Source of the DNA: Anastatus disparis
Taxonomy: Eukaryota > Arthropoda > Insecta > Hymenoptera > Eupelmidae
DNA: 64,000 nucleotides
Direction: 5' to 3'
Assembly: GCA_017163975.1 (NCBI GenBank)
Contig: JAFFSR010000015.1
Coordinates: forward strand, 558,001 to 622,000
Shown: piece after piece, positions 1-13,385 of the stretch
Layout of the letters: each line of letters starts with the position of its first letter
Position numbering within the stretch: the first letter of the stretch is position 1
Translations under genes and position numbers: made by a program
The notes under the pieces: generated by a model
What the model was told of the DNA's origin: nothing
Databases searched by the model: none
The model's input: only the letters and a program-made list of their open reading frames with translations

Positions 1-675
1 TAGCATTCATTTGCGAAAATAACGTGCGCTAAGCTTGAGTCCGCTTCAATTCACGATCGCTGAATCCAGCATGAAATAAGAATAATAGCGTGCGCTAAAT
101 CTAGCAATAACTAGCAATATTAGCCAATGCTAAATATAGCATCTTCTGAAATCAGCGTCTGCAGAAATTAGGGTTCGCTGAATCCAGCGGGCGCTAAGGC
201 TGGATTCTGCTAAAATTGGCGTGTGCTATTACTGTTTCATACACGACGGGCGTCATATTCAGCCGCATTAAGCATACATTTGTTGTGAAACGTGAAGTAG
301 CGGCATTGATATATGATAACATGAAAATAAAAATGTGGCAAAGCACCTACTAGAGTTGGCGGGAAGGGAAAGCCTCTGCTCCAATAAATAAATAAAGGAT
401 AAACTAGTTTCTACAAAAAATTTTAATAAAAAAAGCACCTATATTTTTGAGTAACTTGAGTTATTAGAGTAATTCATGTTTCTTTGAATAATTCAATTCA
501 TTCGAGTACTCTGAGCAGCTCATATTTTTACGAACAATTCGAGTTATTCATATTTTTTTCGAGTAACTCGATTAATTTCCGACACGAACTCCTAGCGTCA
601 AGTGATTTATTTGAGTTTTTCATAAAATCGAATACTCGCACTCATAATTATTACATTTATTATACGCATGAATTA
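1..675. other. AT-rich flank without a recognisable gene
   Basis: The first 240 bases contain scattered short words such as GCGCTAA and TAGCA in loose repetition, which may be a decayed repeat. The rest is AT-rich. One 64-codon open frame at 484-678 has AT-driven composition and no recognisable motif, so I do not call it. Confidence 0.5.
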
Positions 676-3600
676 TAAACCCATAAACCCTAAACTCATA
701 CACAATAAAACCATCAATAATAAACCATAAAGCGTAAAGTAATGAACCTATAAACTATGAACCCATAAACCGTAAACTTATAAACCCATAACCCGTAAAG
801 TTATAAACCATAAACCCATAAACTATAAACCGATAAACCATAAACCCAAATCCAAGAACCATAAACCATTAACCCATTAACCCATTAACCCATAAATCAT
901 AAACCCATAAACCTTAAAAACCTTAAAGCATGAACCCATAAACCAGAAACCCATATACCATAAACCCATAAACTATGAACCATAAACCCATATACCATAA
1001 AACCGTAAACCAATAAATCGTAACCTCATAAATGGATAAACTCAAAAACCCTTAACCCATAAACAAGAAAACCATAAATAATAAACCCATAAATTGTAAA
1101 GCTATGAACCCATAAACTATGAACCCATAAACTGTAAACCCATAAACCATAAACGCATAAACCATAAGCCCATAAATTATGAACCCATAGATCATAAACC
1201 CATAAACCAGAAACCCATAAACCATAAACCCGTAAACCTTAAAATCATAAACCATGAACCCATAAACCCATAAACTATGAACCATAAACCCATATACCAT
1301 AAAACCATAAACCAAAAAATCGTCAACTCATAAATGGATGGACCCATAAACCCTAAACCCATAAACCCTAAACCCACAAACAATAAAACCATAAATAATT
1401 AACCCATAAATTGTGAAGCCATAAACCCATAAACTATGAACCCATAAACCGTAAACCCATAAATTCAAACCCATAAACCATAAACCATGAACCCATAAAC
1501 CATAAACCCATAGACCTTTAAAGCATAAACCCATAAACCATAAACCCATAAACCCATAAACTATGAACCATGAACCCATATACTATAAACCCATAAACTA
1601 TGAACCATAAACCCATATACCATAAACCATAAACCAATAAATCGTAAACTCATAAATGGATGAACCCATAAACCCTAAACCCATAAACCATAAACCCATA
1701 AACCATAAACCCATAAACCCATACACCATAAACCCATAAACCTTAAAACCATGAACCATAAACCCATAAACCCATGAACTATGAACCATACACCCATATA
1801 CCATAATACCATAAACCCATAAATCGTTAACTCATAAATGGATAAACCCATTAACCCTAAACCCATAAACAATAAAACCATATACTATAAACCCATAAAC
1901 TATAAACCCATAGACCTTTAAAGCATAAACCCATAAACTATAAACCCATAAACTATGAACCATGAACCCATATACTATAAACCCATAAACTATGAACCAT
2001 AAACCCATATACCATAAAACCATAAACCAATAAATCGTAAACTCATAAATGGATGAACACATAAACCCTAAACCCATAAACCATAAGCCCATAAACCATA
2101 AACCCATAAACCCATACACCATAAACGCATAAACCTTAAAACCATGAACCATAAACCCATAAACCCATAAACTATGAACCATACACCCATATACCATAAT
2201 ACCATAAACCCATAAATCGTTAACTCATAAATGGATAAACCCATTAACCCTAAACCCATAAACAATAAAACCATATACTATAAACCCATAAACTATGAAC
2301 CATAAACCCATATACCATAAAACCAAAAACCAATAAATCGTAAACTCATAAATGGATAAACCTATTAACCCTAAACCCATAAACAATAAAACCATATATA
2401 ATGAACCCATAAACCCATAAACCGTAAACCCATAAATCGTAAACCCATAAACCGTAAACCCATAAACCCATAAGCTCTAAACCCATAAACCCATAAACCA
2501 TGAACCATAAACCCATAAACCTTAAAACCATAAACCATGAACCCATAAACCCATAAACTATGAACCATAAACCCATATACTATAAACCCATAAACTATGA
2601 ACCATAAACCCATATACCATAAAACCATAAACCAATAAATCGTAAACTCATAAATGGATAAACCCATAAACCCTAAACCCATAAACAATAAAACCATAAA
2701 TAATAAACCCATAACTTGTAAAGCTATAAACCATAAACCCATAAACCATAAACCCATAAACCCATAAACCATAAACCCATAAACCATAAACCCATAAACC
2801 ATATCCCCATAAACCATAAACCCATAAACCATAAACCCATAAACCATCAACCCATAAACCTTAAAACCTTAAAGCATGAACCCATAAACCAGAAACCCAT
2901 ATACCATAAACCGATAAACTATGAACCATAAACCCATATACCATAAAACCGTAAACCAATAAATTGTAACCTCATAAATGGATAAACCCATAAACCCTTA
3001 ACCCATAAACAAGAAAACCATAAATAATAAACCCATAAATTGTAAAGCTATAAACCCATAAACTATGAACCCATAAACTGTAAACCCATAAACCATAAAC
3101 GCATAAGCCATAAGCCCATAAATTATGAACCCATAAATCATAAACCCATAAACCAGAAACCCATAAACCATAAACCCATAAACCTTAAAATCATAAACCA
3201 TGAACCCATAAACCCAGAAAATATGAACCATAAACCCATATACCATAAAACCATAAACCAATAAATCGTCAACTCATAAATGGATAAACCCATAAACCCT
3301 AAACCCATAAACCCTAAACCCACAAACAATAAAACCATAAATAATTAACCCATAAATTGTGAAGCCATAAACCCATAAACTATGAGCCCATAAACCGTAA
3401 ACCCATAGATTCAAACCCATAAACCATAAACCATAAACCCATAAACCATAAACCCATAAACCCATAAACCATAAACTTATAAACCTTAAAACAATAAACC
3501 ATGAACCCATAAACCATGAACCATAAACCCATATACTATAAACCCATAAACTATGAACCATAAACCCATATACCATAAAACCATAAACCAATCAATCGTA

Positions 3601-5692
3601 AACTCATAAATGGATAAACCTATAAACCCTAAACCCATAAACAATAAAACCATAAATAATAAACCCATAAATTGTAAAGCTATAAACCCATAAACTATGA
3701 ACCCATAAACCGTAAACCCATAAACCATAAACCCATAAACCAGGAACCCATATACCATAAACCCATAAACTATGAACCATAAACCCATATACCATATAAC
3801 CATAAACCAATAAATCGTAACTTCATTAATGGATAAACCCATAAACCCATAAACAATAAAACCATAAATAATAAACCCATAAATTGTAAAGCTATAAACC
3901 CATAAACTATAAACCCATAAACCGTAAACCCATAAACCATAAACGCATAAACCATAAACCCATAAATTATGAACCCATAAACCATAAACCCGTAAACTAT
4001 AAACCCATAAACCATAAACCCATAGGCCCTTAAAGCATAAACCCATAAACCCATAAACCCACAAACCATAAACCCATAAGCCGTAAACCCATAAACCTTA
4101 AACCCATAAACCCATAAACCATAAACCCATAAACCATAAACCCATTAACCTTAAAATCATAAACCATGAACCCATAAACCCATAAACCAATAAATCGTAA
4201 ACTTATAAATGGATAAACCCATAAACCCTAATCCCATAAACAATAAAACCATAAATAATAAACCCATAAATTGTAAAGCTATAAACCCATAAACTATGAA
4301 CCCATAAACTGTAAACCCATAAACCATAAACGCATAAGCCATAAGCCCATAAATTATGAACCCATAAATCATAAACCCATAAACCAGAAACCCATAAACC
4401 ATAAACCCATAAACCTTAAAATCATAAACCATGAACCCATAAACCCAGAAAATATGAACCATAAACCCATATACCATAAAACCATAAACCAATAAATCGT
4501 CAACTCATAAATGGATAAACCCATAAACCCTAAACCCATAAACCCTAAACCCACAAACAATAAAACCATAAATAATTAACCCATAAATTGTGAAGCCATA
4601 AACCCATAAACTATGAGCCCATAAACCGTAAACCCATAGATTCAAACCCATAAACCATAAACCATAAACCCATAAACCATAAACCCATAAACCCATAAAC
4701 CATAAACTTATAAACCTTAAAACAATAAACCATGAACCCATAAACCATGAACCATAAACCCATATACTATAAACCCATAAACTATGAACCATAAACCCAT
4801 ATACCATAAAACCATAAACCAATCAATCGTAAACTCATAAATGGATAAACCTATAAACCCTAAACCCATAAACAATAAAACCATAAATAATAAACCCATA
4901 AATTGTAAAGCTATAAACCCATAAACTATGAACCCATAAACCGTAAACCCATAAACCATAAACCCATAAACCAGGAACCCATATACCATAAACCCATAAA
5001 CTATGAACCATAAACCCATATACCATATAACCATAAACCAATAAATCGTAACTTCATTAATGGATAAACCCATAAACCCATAAACAATAAAACCATAAAT
5101 AATAAACCCATAAATTGTAAAGCTATAAACCCATAAACTATAAACCCATAAACCGTAAACCCATAAACCATAAACGCATAAACCATAAACCCATAAATTA
5201 TGAACCCATAAACCATAAACCCGTAAACTATAAACCCATAAACCATAAACCCATAGGCCCTTAAAGCATAAACCCATAAACCCATAAACCCACAAACCAT
5301 AAACCCATAAGCCGTAAACCCATAAACCTTAAACCCATAAACCCATAAACCATAAACCCATAAACCATAAACCCATTAACCTTAAAATCATAAACCATGA
5401 ACCCATAAACCCATAAACCAATAAATCGTAAACTTATAAATGGATAAACCCATAAACCCTAATCCCATAAACAATAAAACCATAAATAATAAACCCATAA
5501 ATTGTAAAGCCATAAACCCATAAACTATGAACCCATAAACCGGAAACTTATAAACCCGTAATTCATAAAGCCATAAACCCATAAACCCATAAACCCATAA
5601 ACCCAGAAACCATATACCCATAAACCCTAAACCCATAAACCATGAACTATAAACCCATAAACCATAAACCCATCAACCATGAACCATAAACA
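676..5692. repeat. 5-kb minisatellite of CCCATAAA / CCATAAA units
   Basis: An almost uninterrupted array of 7-8 bp units reading CCCATAAA or CCATAAA on the plus strand, with variants CCCTAAA, CCTTAAA, CTATGAA and CCGTAAA. On the minus strand it reads TTTATGG(G). Long minus-strand frames here translate as runs of V-Y-G-F-M, which follow from the unit and are not genes. The unit resembles a mutated telomere-type heptamer, but true insect TTAGG is absent. The array ends sharply at about 5692 in AT-rich DNA. Confidence 0.95.
3014..5509. repeat. Higher-order tandem duplication, period 1231 bp
   Basis: Within the array, 3014-4278 recurs at 4245-5509 with an offset of 1231 bp. Translated frames in the two copies are identical in several windows (for example 3274-3591 and 4505-4822), so the copies appear nearly identical while neighbouring units are diverged. 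A related but diverged block lies near 1.03-1.6 kb. This implies a recent duplication by unequal exchange, or an assembly duplication. Confidence 0.85.
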
Positions 5693-7435
5693 CATCAAAT
5701 GATATTTTTTCTCATTATAAAATATTTGAAAAATAATTATTTTATTGTATAGAATAATAGTGTAATAATTCTATGTTCCAAAGTTTTTTTAAAATTATTT
5801 TAAATAATCATATTTTATATAATTCTAATTTTATTAAACATAAAATTATTTTAATTAATTATTCAAATAACAACTATATAATGAGCATATCGAACAATTG
5901 AAGTTACGCCTTCGGTCACTCTAACCTTTCCAGAAATCAACGACTTTAATCATTATTTACTTAAAATCTGTGCATTTTCGGGACTTGAGCCCATGGAGAC
6001 TTATGTTTAGAAAAAAATAAGCTACAATTTGGTCATACTATTATCAAATTTCACCGGGACCCAGAAACCCATAAGAATCTTCCGGGGTCCTTTATGATCA
6101 GCAATCTGAAAAACCCCCAGGATAGTATTTCCAATGTTTATCGACTCTTCAAAAGACGCATGATTAAATTTTAATATTGTTTAAATCCATTTTAGGCAAA
6201 ATTTCGACTTTTACCGATTTCCTCATCTTTTCAGCCCCATACAGAGGACTAGAATCGCGTTAAAAAAATTTGAAGGTATGGTTTCCCGTGTATTTTTTCT
6301 CGTAGAATTCGATTTTGAAGTCCAATTAACCGTATCTCATGATTTGTTTTTTCTAGACTCGAAAAACCGCAAAAAAACCGTAAAAAATGAGGTTTTTTCA
6401 ATAAAACTCTGAGAAAAGGTAGGAAAACCCTATATTTTTATTACAGATTCGGATTCAGCGTCGAAAAATACATGGGAATATGTATGTCCGGTCAAAAGTT
6501 CAGACATTTTTTTTTTCATTTTGTGGGCCTGTGTAATGATTTGTAAATTATAAAATGAAAAGTGTTTCATAATAGGAAATGAAACAGGGGTGCTAGCAAG
6601 AAAATTGCGTTTAATAATAGGCTCCAGAAACCTTTTCACTAATTTTTAAATAAATTATTGAATATAGCATTAATTAAAAATTTTAAGAAAAGTACTTGTT
6701 CTACAGAAAAAAGCGCATCCAATGAGCTATGATGGTATTCTATTTCATGTAATTTATTTATTTATATTTTGTGTTGAAAAAAAAATTGTCGAAAATCGTT
6801 CCATAATAGACTATTTTACCTTATTCATCTTCCGGAATAACGACCATTTTACGGGTACGTTCCATTCTTTAAGAGTTGTTACCACCAAAAATTTTTTATA
6901 CTGAAGCGCCTTTAATTGGTGCTAAAAGTATAGGTAAAAACCCCCCACCGTTTTGGATAAGTACACGTTTTTTCTGGTGCCAGTTGGTGTTTTTAGATTT
7001 GAAATTTATTTTTCTTCATATCTTGGTCGAAAATTCGTGTTTCTGCTAGATCAACAGGTAAAGAAACTCAGAATTTCTGCTGGGTGAAAGACATTTATCG
7101 TAACTAACGTAGCACTAACGACCTAAGGCAGAAAACTTTCGGTGGCCGCCAGACACTGGCGCCGTGTAGGCTAATAGCAACAGCTGTTGTTGTTACTATA
7201 ACCTTACTCGAAGTTCTTAAACATGAATTCTAAAATTTAAATACACGCAATGTATTTATATATGCACATTAATCTTTTTTATAATTTTCTTGTCAGTTTT
7301 TTATGTTGATGTTGTATGTGTTAATTTTTATACGTAATACATCGTTATGAAATACATTAAGTATAAAATATTGACAACAATGTTTAAATAGTGTTAATTT
7401 TTTAATTTATTATTTATAGTTTATAATAAATTTTT
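5693..7435. other. AT-rich intergenic DNA, no feature seen
   Basis: Mostly AT-rich DNA with a slightly more balanced patch at 5.9-6.3 kb. Short frames at 6430-6639 and 6722-6904 have no recognisable domain and biased composition. I see no tRNA, repeat array or transposon ends. Confidence 0.5.
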
Positions 7436-7439
7436 ATAT

Positions 7440-7825
7440 GCAGCATTTTAATTTTTTTTTAGATTTATCATTTGTATTTGTTTTTTGATTCATAATTCGT
7501 ATTTTTTTAGATTTATGATTTACAATTGTTTTTATGATTCATAATTTGTATTTTTTTTTTATTTATCATTTGTATTTGTTTTTAGATTTATCATTTGTAT
7601 TTGTTTTTAGATTTATCATTTGTATTTGTGTTTAGATTTATCATTTGTATTTATTTTTAGATTTATCATTAAAATTTTTTTAGATTTGCCATTAATATTT
7701 TATTAGATTTATCATTTGTATTTGTTTTTAAAATTATCATTAATATATATTTAGATTTATCATTTCTTTTTTTTTTAGATTCATCATTTGCAGTTTCGGT
7801 AAACTCTTAGATTTATCATTCGTGA
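7440..7825. repeat. AT-rich minisatellite, about 26-bp unit
   Basis: About a dozen imperfect copies of a unit reading roughly TTTAGATTTATCATTTGTAT followed by a short T-rich spacer. Copies are most regular at 7560-7650 and decay on both sides. Confidence 0.85.
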
Positions 7826-8285
7826 TTTTCAAAGTGTATTTGAATCAAGGCGCGACACGCGCCTTTGAATTTTGTTCAAAGCTGGCCCGCAGATGGCGCG
7901 TGAGCAAATCAGAAAGGAAAATCATGGCTGCGCGCTGTCGTCAGCTGGTATATCCAGACGCGTGACATTTTTTTAGATTAATTATTAATTAGCTTGGCGA
8001 ATTTCCGGCCAGCTATGAAGAAAAGTAGTATTATTCCCTCAGACATAAATTAGATCAACCTGCTCTCTGGCTTCGCCTCGAGAGACATTTCTACGCACGG
8101 CAGAAAGATCTAATTTCTGCCCTCGTAGATAAATATACTATTTCTCCTTAATATCAATTTTGGTAATATCTGTTTGTACTTTTTCAGTCGCTCTTTTTGA
8201 GAATGTTTCAATTTTACCGTCTCGTGTAACACATTTAATACACACTCGCATATACAGTTTATTACATTTTTATCAGCTGATCTTA
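7826..8285. other. Unannotated spacer
   Basis: Contains a GC-richer patch at 7848-7970 and a small hairpin near 8098-8125 (GGCAGAAA pairing with TTTCTGCC). No frame here has a recognisable domain. Confidence 0.4.
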
Positions 8286-8841
8286 CCAGGAGAAGCTATG
8301 AGCTTCAGGTCACAGATCTTGATGAAACTTTGGAATGTGTTTTTAGGTACCAAAATATGAGTAAAGTCAGAGCAGTACGGTGTAACGCTTCGTAAAACTA
8401 AAATTATACACGTTTCTCGTCTTATTTTAAGAAAAATGCAAAAAAAAATTTTCTAATTAAAGTGTGAATAATTCAGTCTAGAAATGTCTTTAATAAATTA
8501 ACAGGAACTAAAATAAAAGTACAGAAGGCAAGCTTTAATTTGCCTATTTTAGAATTAAGAATTAATAATTAGAACCAGAGATATGTTTGTTCAAAGTTGT
8601 GCACCAAGAAAGTACCAAAAATCACTGTTCTTCAAAATTTAGAAGACATTTCTAGAATGAATTATTCACACTTTAATTAGGAAATTTTTTTACATTTTTC
8701 TTAAAATAACTAACATATATAATTTCAGTTTTATGAAGCGTTAGACCGTACTGCTCTGACTTTACTCATATTTTGGTACTTAAAAATATATCTCACAGTT
8801 TTATCAAGACTTGTGACCCGAAGCTCATAGCCTCTCCTGAT
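8286..8841. mobile_element. Foldback / long-TIR MITE, non-coding
   Basis: The left arm begins CAGGAGAAGCTATGAGCTTC and runs to about 8560. The right arm, from about 8600 to 8841, is its inverted complement with moderate divergence. The arms share a block reading ACCAAAATATGAGTAAAGTC and its complement. There is no coding capacity. It abuts the 3' end of the decayed polymerase at 8850. Confidence 0.85.
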
Positions 8842-8849
8842 TAGTAAAG

Positions 8850-9182
8850 CTACTCGCTGTGGCTAACTATGCAACAAGTTTCAGATTCTGCAACAACCTC
8901 ATGCATATTTGTACACCATATACTTTTAAGATTTAATTTAATTTCTTTGGATGCTTGATTTTCTCGCTCGACTTCATCATCTATTTGATTTTTATAATCA
9001 TTATCGGGATTTGATATACTACGAAATGCATCAATAATCAATTTATTGATGCTTTCAAAATTTATTTTGAACCCATTAGAGAAATTTAAAGTTATACCCT
9101 TGACCTTACAACATTCAAATATTTCGCCATTAAGGTTTATAGCGTGATAAGCGTAAAATTTTGGATCCCCTGAAATAAAATC
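8850..9182 (-). pseudogene. Polymerase B C-terminal fragment (Polinton remnant)
   Basis: The minus strand reads G-D-P-K-F-Y-A-Y followed by a stretch ending near K-I-N-F-E-S-I. This aligns with G-G-P-K-F-Y-A-Y and K-I-N-Y-E-S-I in the other Polinton polymerase, at about 39030-39150. This is the thumb-side end of a protein-primed family B polymerase. It is separated from the rest of the gene by the MITE at 9189-9447. The downstream end continues as an unmatched tail up to the foldback element. Confidence 0.8.
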
Positions 9183-9188
9183 TTGTAT

Positions 9189-9447
9189 ATGAGGATATCT
9201 CTACAATTTTAAATCTTTTTATGATGTTTTTGAAAATTCATTTTACAGGCGTTACTGGGTTGCCCAATGATGCACACTATTTAAACTAGGTTCATATTTT
9301 TTGTACAATCTGGAAACTCTATTTTTCATGTATCCAGTGAATGTGCCACCAACGGTATAGTAGATATTTCTATAAAAATTTACGTATTTAATAGCTGTAA
9401 AATGACATATCACAGAAAAATTAAAAATTGTAGAGATATCCTCATAT
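9189..9447. mobile_element. MITE inserted in polymerase remnant
   Basis: The ends form an inverted repeat of about 22 bp, beginning TGAGGATATCTCTACAATTT on the left with its complement on the right. They are flanked by TATA on both sides, consistent with a TA-type target duplication. The polymerase similarity resumes directly on both sides, so this is a secondary insertion. It is non-coding. Confidence 0.85.
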
Positions 9448-10560
9448 ATGCACTCTCTCTATAGACCATAAACTCGTCGGTGATGTCTCTGAGCTTTGTA
9501 CCCTCGACCGGGTTATATTACCCGATTTCATTATCTTAAAATGTAAAACGCGTCTCCCCAATTTTCTTAAATCTTCGTAAAGTTTTAATCGAGCTTGAGC
9601 TGTCGTATAAGCCGCAATAACTATATTTGTATATACTGTAGTAGGCAATGCTTCCTCTTTGTATTGCCAATCGGCATACAAAATCTCGTTGTTCACAGGA
9701 AGTATATCGTGCACTTCTTTATCGGCTGCTGTAAGGAGTTTCAAAAGAGCTTCTCAATGTTTTATGATCTTCGCTTACTTCAAATTACTCCGCTGTCTAA
9801 ATTTACCTCAAAAGGAATTGAGGCAGAGTTTGGCAACAGCTCTTAACCCTGCATTTTTCTCAATTTTCTTCTTATCCATACGAATCCCTTCCTATTTCGT
9901 ATTGCTCGATATACCGATCTTTAGTAGCATTGTCGACACACCATGAAGGCCACTAGCCTCCTGCTTTATATTTAAAAAAGAGTTTATGTATTCGGCAAAG
10001 AGGCCGCCACTTGCAGTCACTTGGTTAAACTGTTTCATTTGGTATTGCCAAATGACGTATATTTCTGTTATACGATAGCCAAGTTCAATGGCTTTACGCA
10101 TCTCGTCGACAGCATATGTACCTGTGAACTCACGTGCTTCTACATTTTCATGATCACGATCTTCTTGACGCATTTCCTCACAGCAAGAATGACATAGCGC
10201 AAAAAGTAGTCGATTGTGCATTTTAATTGGTAACAAAGGTATGTATAAATTACGCGGTAGTAGCACTGTGCATTTAATTAAACCTTCGACACCTGACAAA
10301 TAGTTATTATTACCCAATGTCAGCTTTTCACTCTGTTCACTGAGGAAAATACGTGCATGCCCCATACGTGAGGGTAGAGAGAGCAAATATCTGTGTATTT
10401 GATCTTTTCCTCTGGACCAACTTTACACTGTGCTACAAAATTTTGCGTTCTACCCCCGAAAAAGGCTACCTGTGAATCTAAAGTTATACGTGTCATTACA
10501 GGATGATTATTTACATAATTTTTAATATCAGGGTTCTCACTTTTAATGCGGTCGAATTCG
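9448..10560 (-). pseudogene. Polymerase B palm region, broken (Polinton remnant)
   Basis: The frames 9442-9744 and 9892-10386, with the frame-shifted stretch between, align with the palm domain of the second Polinton: an A-K-L-C-L-N-S-type motif B region, then L-Y-x-D-W-Q-Y and V-I-A-A-Y-T-T-A-Q-A-R-L. After L-G-R-R-V-L the expected motif C acidic residues are absent and the frame is lost; similarity resumes as D-I-T-D-E. Several stops and at least two frameshifts are present, so no functional polymerase could be made. Confidence 0.85.
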
Positions 10561-10565
10561 CACTC

Positions 10566-11078
10566 TCACATTTCGCGAACTTGATACCCAAATAATTTTA
10601 TTTTTCTTATTTTTCGCACAGTATTTTCAAAGACCTTGTTAAACGTGCGGCCGTAAGTCAATCGTTGCTCGTGATTATTAGGGAAACATTTAGGACAACC
10701 ATGAACGAAGCAATCCTGATACTCAAACACAATACCCTTTTCATGCTGTGAATTTTCATCTGGTGGTAAGAAACCGTCAACTCGAAATCTCTCTGGTAAC
10801 ATAACTTCACGCACCCTACCGGCGTGAGTTATTTCTGTACCAAGCTCACGTTCAAACTGAACCAGCCATTGTAACGATTTTTGAGAGTACTTGTCACGCC
10901 GTCGATAACCACCTAGCGGTAAAGCAGCTATGATATTTTTTCGTAGATAATTTTTTCGATGCACCGTCGAATACACAGGTGCTATCGTTGCAGCTTCCGT
11001 AAAGGAACATGTTTTCCCGCATTCCAAAAATATTTTTCGAAAGGCTATACACGAGCGTCTCAAAATTTTTACGTCCAT
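10566..11078 (-). pseudogene. Polymerase B exonuclease-to-palm linker (Polinton remnant)
   Basis: An open minus-strand frame that includes D-V-K-I-L-R-x-x-C, the exonuclease motif III neighbourhood, and G-R-V-R-E-V. It also has a C-F-V-H-G-C-P-K-C-F segment aligning with Y-W-H-G-C-P-R-C in the other copy (about 37710). Cysteine pairs in this segment are conserved between the copies. It runs on from the exonuclease fragment at higher coordinates after a stop. Confidence 0.85.
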
Positions 11079-11117
11079 GCGCCAATATTCTACAATTTCA
11101 CGTTTAAAATATAATTG

Positions 11118-12240
11118 CTAATTATTTACATTTTCCTCATACCATGTGAAGAATTCACCTCTCTCGGAAAGAAACATTATATCTACACTGTAATATTTAA
11201 CATCTGGTAAAGGACCTCTGTGACTTTGATTTTCCTGCATATTCAAAAGGTGTAGGAAGTAACATTTTTTACTGGATGGTGGAAGACCAAAAGCCTTTGG
11301 AAGCGCGCTCAGCCTCATATGAAAGTAGTTTAAGCTATCAATAAACTTAGTCCTACCACATTGAGACATGATAATATTCTGTCCATTTAAAATTACAGTT
11401 GGTACGAGAGATGTATTTTCTACTATTTCTTTCAAAATAAATTGACCGTTAAAGCCTCCAGAATTATGTGCAATGTATATTATTTGGTCAGAACTCGTTT
11501 TCCCGCGAATGGCTATTTCAAGTAAACGTTTAACGAGGTCATTCCAAAAAATCAATTCGCGTACACCGCGTTTAGAGCAAAAAGTATTGACATTCTCCTT
11601 CTCCATACAATCTTCGCAAACCTGATATACAAGGCAAAGGTTTGGTACGTGTATTTTAACGTTAGTGCTATCCCTATATGACGTGTCTTGTCGGGTATCG
11701 AAATCGTAGAATATAAACAAATTTTTTTTCTCTTCTGATGTATTGGTAGATTGATCTGCTTTCGCTTTATCAGATGAAATTGGCGCTATATAATATAGTT
11801 CATTCGCGTTATGTTTTCGACAACACATACTGCACCATTTAACTCCGCATACATGTATATCTTTGATCTTATTTTCTTTTACAGCAACGAGGACACGCTT
11901 GAACAACGTTGCATAACTTTTTGTTATTCTTTTTATAACTACCAGATGTTAATGTTTGTTGAAACAAATTTGTCTGAAAAAATCTCTATTACAATCATTA
12001 CATTTTATTAATTCTACCTTTCCTACTTCCCAAGATGATAATACAAAGCAACTGATAAAGATTAACGATCATTTATACATGTTTACTGTGGAGTATTTAA
12101 TATTACAGTATTCGCAGAAAAATTTACTTTTAGCAGCCTCTGTTAAATTTAAAATTGTATCGAAATGACGAGTACGACTATTGTATAAAAGATTAATATT
12201 AGAATTTTTATTATGCTTTACATACGGTCGAGCATCGAAA
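11118..12240 (-). pseudogene. Polymerase B 3'-5' exonuclease region (Polinton remnant)
   Basis: The 262-codon frame at 11118-11906 contains the three proofreading motifs in altered form. Exo I reads F-Y-D-F-D where the other copy has D-F-E. Exo II reads A-H-N-S-G-G-F-N where the other copy has F-D. Between 11910 and 12240 broken frames still match a cysteine-rich N-terminal segment (I-L-N-L-T-x-A-A, then C-x2-C). Loss of two metal-binding acids suggests long neutral decay. Confidence 0.85.
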
Positions 12241-12248
12241 AATGGTGA

Positions 12249-13330
12249 CTACCCACATCCAAAAGTTGACTTGTCATAAAAAACGATAGGTATTTCACGT
12301 GTCATATAGTATCTTTGAAATTTAAACAACTCTATTTCCTTTATACCGCAACCGTTATCGGGAATTTGAACATCGGCGCTGGTTATAAGAGTATTCGCGT
12401 GCGCTCTCTGTAAAGCCCCTCTACTATTTAGAATTTTCCTCCAAATTTCTTGAACTTCTTTTTCTACAGAATTTTTTAATTTAATATACGCCTGACCCAC
12501 TACCAAAGCCCTTGGAAGACATTTATTATCGTCGTTCTTTATTGAAATAAACGATCTTGAATCAACATCTATACATACATTTTTATTTCTTTTTCCACCT
12601 CCTTCACCCCGTGGAACATTTACAATAGTTACAGTTAAAATAAAAGCATCATCTAATTGAAAATTTTCATTACTTCGAACTAAACTACGTATTAATGCCC
12701 AAAGATCGTTATGAAAAAAATTATCTACAGGGCGAAGCGACAATCCTGCTGCACTACGAGCAAAATTGTTGCTTCTAATACTTATACCTATCATATTATT
12801 TTCACCAGTCATTGCTATTATATACGCATGTATATCACGCATTGCATTTTCTAGCTAAATAATTAAATTAATATCGGGAGGAGGTGGGAGTATTTTTAAC
12901 AAAATTTCTATACCGTACGCTCTATACTTTTCTAAATAATTATGTGTACTTTGATTTATCATACATATTTCGCCAGGAGGTCGCACATTGATTTTATCTG
13001 ATAAATTTTATTCTTCTGCATCATTATACCTCTTATCTTCATTCCTCTCACCATCGTTTTCGGCGTTAATATCCGTTGCGCCACCTCCCGTTCGTACCGT
13101 TTAAGAATTTTTTTCGGAAGAGTACGTGGACACATTGCCATCATAATCACAACTTCCAATATCCGCTGCAACCCCTTCTAATAGAATCGTTTCAGAATGT
13201 GTTCCTGATGAGTACGTGGACACATCGTCATCATAATCATTAGCCCTGATAGAGCGCGGAGAAGAGGAAGACGCAGTATAGTGTAAAGTTGTCGGTGATG
13301 AAATTAGATTTGAATAATTTACACAAGTAT
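12249..13330 (-). pseudogene. Polymerase B N-terminal region (Polinton remnant)
   Basis: The frame 12249-12842 (197 codons) aligns with 35441-36115 of the other Polinton. Both share I-x-N-D-D-N-x-C-x-P-R followed by a helical stretch and a G-C-G-x-x-E-I motif. Upstream to 13330, further stop-broken sequence includes two copies of a segment reading roughly D-Y-D-x-x-V-S-T-Y-S-S, an internal duplication. The N-terminal extension has no function I can name. Confidence 0.75.
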
Positions 13331-13385
13331 TTTTACCGACTGTAAATTTATTATAAAAATTATTTTATGATTTATTGATGAAAAT

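Noticed and set aside
1052..5636. More than a dozen minus-strand frames of 60-190 codons with V-Y-G-F-M repeats
   Set aside because: They are translations of the CCCATAAA minisatellite; every frame is open because the unit lacks stops on that strand.
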